Below are positions 11,270 to 13,942 of a stretch of 13,942 nt of DNA, in pieces. This DNA comes from Caldilineaceae bacterium (lineage in GTDB: Bacteria > Chloroflexota > Anaerolineae > Caldilineales > Caldilineaceae): contig JAPKMV010000030.1 of NCBI GenBank assembly GCA_026645635.1, positions 1 through 13,942 on the forward strand, written 5' to 3'. The translations under genes were made by a program, and so were the position numbers. Under the pieces are notes generated by a model. The model searched no databases. It saw nothing but the letters and a program-made list of their open reading frames with translations, and was not told where the DNA came from. Positions within the stretch are counted from its first letter, which is position 1, and each line of letters begins with the position of its first letter.

Positions 11270-11275
11270 ATTATA
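11270..11275 (-). promoter_or_regulatory. Candidate -10 box of clpB
   Basis: The minus strand reads TATAAT here, giving a predicted leader of about 43 nt to the clpB ATG. The hexamer 17 bp upstream (ATGCGT) is a poor -35, so an activator or alternative sigma factor may be needed. A perfect 5-bp inverted repeat, TTCGA-A-TCGAA at 11250-11260, lies just downstream of the predicted start and could be an operator. Confidence 0.45.
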
Positions 11276-11326
11276 GGCGCCAAACGACAGCGACGCATTG
11301 GCGTTTTGTTAGTGTTCTGTTTCACA

Positions 11327-11355
11327 TTGACACGCGGGCGGCCCTGTCTTACAAT
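11327..11355 (+). promoter_or_regulatory. Consensus sigma-70-type promoter of vapBC
   Basis: TTGACA (11327-11332), a 17-bp spacer and TACAAT (11350-11355) form a nearly perfect promoter, predicting a start near 11362 and a 45-nt leader. CTTAC (11348-11352) and GTAAG (11368-11372) form an inverted repeat over the -10 and start site. That is where toxin-antitoxin complexes often bind for autorepression. Confidence 0.8.
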
Positions 11356-11406
11356 TTGTTATGTTTGGTAAGGCGAATGCCGGAGGCCAATCCCAAGAGG
11401 TAGATC

Positions 11407-11649
11407 ATGGTTGTCAAATTGTCTTCAAAGGGTCAACTTGTCATTCCCAAAGCTGTCCGCCGTGCGCTGAATCTGGACGCTGGCGCCGAGTTTGATTTAC
11501 GCGTGGCGGAAGGCAGCATTGTCTTGGCACCACTGCGCGAATTGCCAGAGGATGCGCTTTACGGCATCTTTGCCGATGTCGATCTCCTGGCCGACCTGGA
11601 AGCTGAACATCGTAAGGAAGTCGAAGATGACACACGAGTACGTCCTTGA
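11407..11649 (+). CDS. vapB: AbrB/MazE-type antitoxin of a VapBC pair
   Basis: The 80-residue protein has an N-terminal swapped-hairpin AbrB DNA-binding domain (about 1-45). It carries the typical pattern V-V-K-L-S-S-K-G-Q-L-V-I-P-K-A-V-R, followed by LDAGAEFDLRV. An acidic helical tail (46-80) probably wraps the toxin. AGAGG lies 6 nt before the ATG. The expected role is to neutralise VapC and, as a dimer or toxin complex, to repress the shared promoter. The stop codon lies 23 nt inside the toxin gene, giving translational coupling. Third-position base use looks less GC-rich than in clpB next door, which fits a horizontally moving module; this was judged by eye. Confidence 0.9.
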   Translation: MVVKLSSKGQLVIPKAVRRALNLDAGAEFDLRVAEGSIVLAPLRELPEDALYGIFADVDLLADLEAEHRKEVEDDTRVRP

Positions 11650-12040
11650 TGCCTGGGCTGTCATTGCCTACCTTCAAGGAGAGGAACCTGCCGCCAGCCG
11701 CGTGCGCCAGTTGCTCATGCTGGCGCGGCGCCAGGAAGTCAAACTGCGCATCTCGATCATCAATCTGGGTGAAGTCTACTATCAAGTGGGCAAGGCGAAA
11801 GGTGAAGATGTCGCAGATACGACGTTGGCGCGGCTTCGCCAGTTGGCGGTCACGGTTGTATCTGCCAGCGATGCTGTTGTGTGGGCCGCGGCGCGACTGA
11901 AGATGCGTCATGCGATCTCCTATGCAGATGCATGCGCGTTAGCGACAGCAGCGGACACCAACGCAATCTTGGTCACCGGCGACCCTGAATTGGATGCCTT
12001 GACCGCCATTGCGGCAATTGAGCGCCTCTCCCGTCAGTGA
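11627..12040 (+). CDS. vapC: PIN-domain ribonuclease toxin VapC
   Basis: The 137-residue PIN-domain protein has the four acidic metal ligands at expected places: D8 (YVLDAWAVIAYL), E49 (NLGEVYY), D101 (SYADACALATA) and D119 (VTGDPEL). Such toxins cleave RNA, often tRNA or the rRNA sarcin-ricin loop, when free of the antitoxin; the target here is unknown. The ATG at 11627 is supported by AAGGAAG 6 nt upstream, which lies inside the antitoxin gene. The 23-nt overlap with vapB is typical of the modules. No obvious terminator follows. All catalytic residues are intact, so the toxin is probably functional. Confidence 0.92.
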   Translation: MTHEYVLDAWAVIAYLQGEEPAASRVRQLLMLARRQEVKLRISIINLGEVYYQVGKAKGEDVADTTLARLRQLAVTVVSASDAVVWAAARLKMRHAISYADACALATAADTNAILVTGDPELDALTAIAAIERLSRQ

Positions 12041-12405
12041 GCGGTGAGGCGGGAACGGAGTGGCCGCAGCGGTCGGAAATCAAGAGGCCGAAGGGGGCTT
12101 TCGCAGAAAACCCACTCGTTCATATTGCAAGCCAAAATGCAAAGTACTATACTGTCGTTGCTGAATCAACTGTGATCGTTCAGCCAACCACTCAGTGTGC
12201 TGCTTGTCCAGGCATTGCGCCTCCCCGCTCCGCTACCTTCAATTGGCACATTCGATGGGAATACGCGCTCACCATCTGGGATTTCCGATCTCAGGTAGGC
12301 CCCGATGTTCATTGCGATCTTTGTGGAAGTGCCAACATTTGCAGGGAGACTTCGACGCGGGTGTTTGCGTTTTGGCAAGGCGATTCTATTGGAGGCGTCA
12401 TCGAT
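12041..12405. other. 365-nt gap between vapC and the KaiC-like gene, with long leader
   Basis: The KaiC frame stays open through this whole stretch and begins with a GTG that overlaps the vapC stop as GTGA. The stretch has mixed third positions, no family resemblance and an internal promoter, so I read it as non-coding. It does encode two Cys-x2-Cys pairs (CAAC, CDLC) if translated. The leader from the predicted start near 12160 to the ATG is about 245 nt. No riboswitch or RNA gene is recognised. Confidence 0.5.
12125..12153 (+). promoter_or_regulatory. Candidate promoter of the KaiC-like gene
   Basis: TTGCAA (12125-12130), a 17-bp spacer and TATACT (12148-12153) match the vegetative promoter pattern with optimal spacing. 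It lies about 250 nt upstream of the chosen ATG and indicates that the kai genes are transcribed independently of vapBC. Confidence 0.55.
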
Positions 12406-13683
12406 ATGGACGACAAGAGGCAGCAGTTTCCCAAAGCGCCCACAGGTATTGTCGGGCTGGATGAAATCACCGGAGGCGGCTTGCCCCGAGGCAGACCGAC
12501 GCTGGTGTGCGGCGGCGCCGGCTGCGGCAAGACGCTGTTGGCGATGGAATTTCTGGTGCGCGGGGCGACGCAGTTCAATGAACCGGGCGTCTTCCTTTCT
12601 TTTGAGGAGAGCGCCAAGGATCTGACGCAGAATGTGCTGTCACTGGGGTTTGATTTGGACGACCTGGTTGCGCGCCGGCAGTTGGTGATCGACCATGTCT
12701 ACATCGAACGCAGCGAGATTGAGGAGACCGGCGAGTTCGACCTGGAAGGGTTGTTCGTGCGGCTCGGCTATGCCATCGACAGCATTGGCGCCCGGCGCGT
12801 GGCCATCGACACCGTCGAGGCGATCTTCGCCGGTATGCCCAATCCGCACATTCTACGCGCCGAACTGCGCCGGCTCTTCCGTTGGCTCAAAACGAAAGGC
12901 GTCACAGCCGTCATCACCGGCGAGCGCGGCACGGCAACCTTGACGCGGGAAGGACTGGAAGAATACATCTCCGACTGCGTCATCGTACTCGATCATCGTA
13001 TTCACGAGCAGCTTTCGGTGCGGGTGCTGCGCATCGTCAAATATCGTGGCTCTACACATGGCACAAACGAATATCCCTTTTTGATCGGCGCCGATGGGTT
13101 TTCGGTGATCCCGATCACCTCGGTTGGCTTGCAGCATGCCATATCAAGTGAGCGCTTTTCCACCGGTCTGCCACAGCTCGACGCCATGTTAGGCGGCGCC
13201 GGTTTCTACCGCGGCAGCGCCATCCTGCTGTCGGGCAGAGCAGGTACGGGCAAAAGCAGCATTGCCGCCCACTTCGTTGCAGCCGCGTGCAAGCGCGGCG
13301 AGCATGTGCTCTACTTCGCCTTCGAGGAGTCTCCCGACCAGATCGTGCGCAACATGCGCTCGATCGGGATCGACCTGCAGCCCTGGGTGCAGGAGGGGCT
13401 GCTTCATTATCAGGCGCACCGCCCGTCCTACTTTGGTCTGGAAATGCACCTTTTTACCAGCCTGACCGCGGAGGGCAGCGAGTTCGAGCGTGCCAATGCC
13501 GGTATCTCATCGCTGATCGACACCTGGCTGCTGCTGGACAGCGTGCAGAGAGGCAGCGAACGCCGGCGCGAACTCTATGTGCTCAAGTCACGCGGTATGG
13601 CGCATTCGTCCCAGGTGCGCGAATTCAGGCTCACCGATCACGGCCTGGAATTGTGTGACGACGGCAGCGCCCCTGCGCCCTGA
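12406..13683 (+). CDS. KaiC-like RecA-fold ATPase with an internally deleted second domain
   Basis: The protein is 425 residues from the ATG at 12406, which has GGAGG 10 nt upstream and begins just before the usual KaiC-domain start ([18 protein letters not shown]). The first domain looks complete: Walker A GGAGCGKT (36-43), catalytic FEES (67-70) and Walker B RVAIDT (131-136). The second has Walker A GRAGTGKS (277-284) and FEES (306-309). However, LEMHL (345-349) runs straight into FTSLTAEG (350-357), so about 50 residues that carry Walker B are absent. The Ser-Ser pair at 368-369 aligns with the KaiC phosphorylation sites S431/T432. In typical KaiC the second domain autophosphorylates and the first hydrolyses ATP and binds KaiB. 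Here the second is probably disabled. The C terminus is also shorter than in homologues I recall. kaiB follows, and no kaiA is seen in this window. Confidence 0.88.
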   Translation: MDDKRQQFPKAPTGIVGLDEITGGGLPRGRPTLVCGGAGCGKTLLAMEFLVRGATQFNEPGVFLSFEESAKDLTQNVLSLGFDLDDLVARRQLVIDHVYIERSEIEETGEFDLEGLFVRLGYAIDSIGARRVAIDTVEAIFAGMPNPHILRAELRRLFRWLKTKGVTAVITGERGTATLTREGLEEYISDCVIVLDHRIHEQLSVRVLRIVKYRGSTHGTNEYPFLIGADGFSVIPITSVGLQHAISSERFSTGLPQLDAMLGGAGFYRGSAILLSGRAGTGKSSIAAHFVAAACKRGEHVLYFAFEESPDQIVRNMRSIGIDLQPWVQEGLLHYQAHRPSYFGLEMHLFTSLTAEGSEFERANAGISSLIDTWLLLDSVQRGSERRRELYVLKSRGMAHSSQVREFRLTDHGLELCDDGSAPAP

Positions 13684-13694
13684 TACGGGGAGGG

Positions 13695-13744
13695 GTTACG
13701 TGTTGCGTGTTGCGTCACGTAACACGCAACACGCAACACGCAAC
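13695..13744. repeat. Inverted 7-mer tandem repeats between the KaiC-like gene and kaiB
   Basis: The left part (13695-13715) is GTTAC plus GTGTTGC-type units; the right part (13716-13744) is CACGTAAC plus three ACGCAAC units. The left 21-mer pairs with 13724-13744 with one mismatch and an 8-nt loop. Alternatively GTTACGTG (13695-13702) pairs perfectly with CACGTAAC (13716-13723). The hairpin begins 12 nt after the KaiC-like stop and ends 20 nt before the kaiB start. It could modulate read-through or kaiB translation, or be a dispersed repeat. Confidence 0.8.
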
Positions 13745-13763
13745 AATGGAGAGGAGACGAATC

Positions 13764-13942
13764 GTGTCTGAAGATACAACCGAAATGCCAAACCCCGACT
13801 TTGCGCAAAGTGAAACGGAACTGTGGACGCTGCGGCTGTACGTCGCCGGTCAGACGCCCAAATCGCTTGCGGCTTTTGCCAATCTCAAGCAGATCTGTGA
13901 GGAGTACCTTGCCGGGCACTACAAGATCGAGGTGATCGACCT
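13764..13942 (+). CDS. kaiB: KaiB, N-terminal part (3' end outside window)
   Basis: Fifty-nine full codons are present before the window ends. From residue 21, [22 protein letters not shown] matches the KaiB start pattern (LRLYVAG-TP-S--A--NL), followed by [16 protein letters not shown], the second strand region ending in the conserved VID. KaiB is a fold-switching thioredoxin-like protein that binds the first KaiC ring. An N-terminal extension of about 20 residues is longer than in the cyanobacterial protein. The GTG at 13764 is chosen because GAGGAG lies 7 nt upstream; an in-frame ATG at 13746 has no ribosome-binding site. Position directly after the KaiC-like gene suggests one operon. Confidence 0.9.
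   Translation, partial: MSEDTTEMPNPDFAQSETELWTLRLYVAGQTPKSLAAFANLKQICEEYLAGHYKIEVID

Noticed and set aside
11221..11406. CIRCE element for HrcA control of clpB
   Set aside because: No TTAGCACTC-N9-GAGTGCTAA or close variant is present; only a short TTCGA inverted repeat is seen.
12037..12405. N-terminal extension of the KaiC-like protein with Cys pairs
   Set aside because: Mixed third positions, a promoter inside it, and a good ribosome-binding site at the ATG at 12406 argue that it is leader sequence.

Overview
This is a GC-rich window, roughly 60% or more by eye, of bacterial chromosome. The gene set and the short inverted tandem repeats between genes fit a Chloroflexota bacterium (Anaerolineae/Caldilineae type). 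This is an inference from style; the window holds no rRNA or other decisive marker. The set is a KaiC-like/KaiB pair, ClpB, GTP-dependent PEP carboxykinase, a VapBC module, and an Rpn/DUF4351-type protein rich in REEG repeats.

Layout. At the left edge, on the plus strand, is the C-terminal tail of an Rpn/DUF4351-type protein. It is followed by about 250 nt holding two adjacent perfect hairpins. A minus-strand block then runs from about 6.3 kb down to 0.58 kb. In transcription order it holds an endonuclease/exonuclease/phosphatase (EEP) enzyme with two N-terminal CBM21-like starch/glycogen-binding domains, a 93-bp imperfect palindrome, a two-HKD phospholipase-D-like protein, an acyl-CoA-dehydrogenase-like flavoprotein, and an M24 metallopeptidase. 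The last three genes are separated by only about 15 nt each and look like one operon. Upstream of this block, also on the minus strand, is pckG, which ends in a near-perfect bidirectional terminator. Upstream of pckG are a region with potential G-quadruplexes on both strands and then clpB.

Divergent from clpB, on the plus strand, a consensus sigma-70-type promoter (TTGACA, 17 bp, TACAAT) drives a vapBC toxin-antitoxin pair. After a 365-nt gap with its own promoter come a two-domain KaiC-like ATPase and, at the right edge, the start of kaiB. The second ATPase domain of the KaiC-like protein has lost about 50 residues, including the Walker B region. Comparison with the first domain of the same protein shows this.

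How the genes may work together. KaiC and KaiB form a clock-like or stress-signalling module, with no kaiA visible here. ClpB and PEPCK are housekeeping genes (protein disaggregation and gluconeogenesis). The glycogen-binding EEP enzyme and the PLD-like protein both belong to families that act on phosphodiester bonds and may share a substrate or location. That link is inferred from adjacency alone. The best candidates for something undescribed are the (CBM21)2-EEP protein with its PLD partner, and the internally deleted KaiC-like protein encoded next to KaiB.
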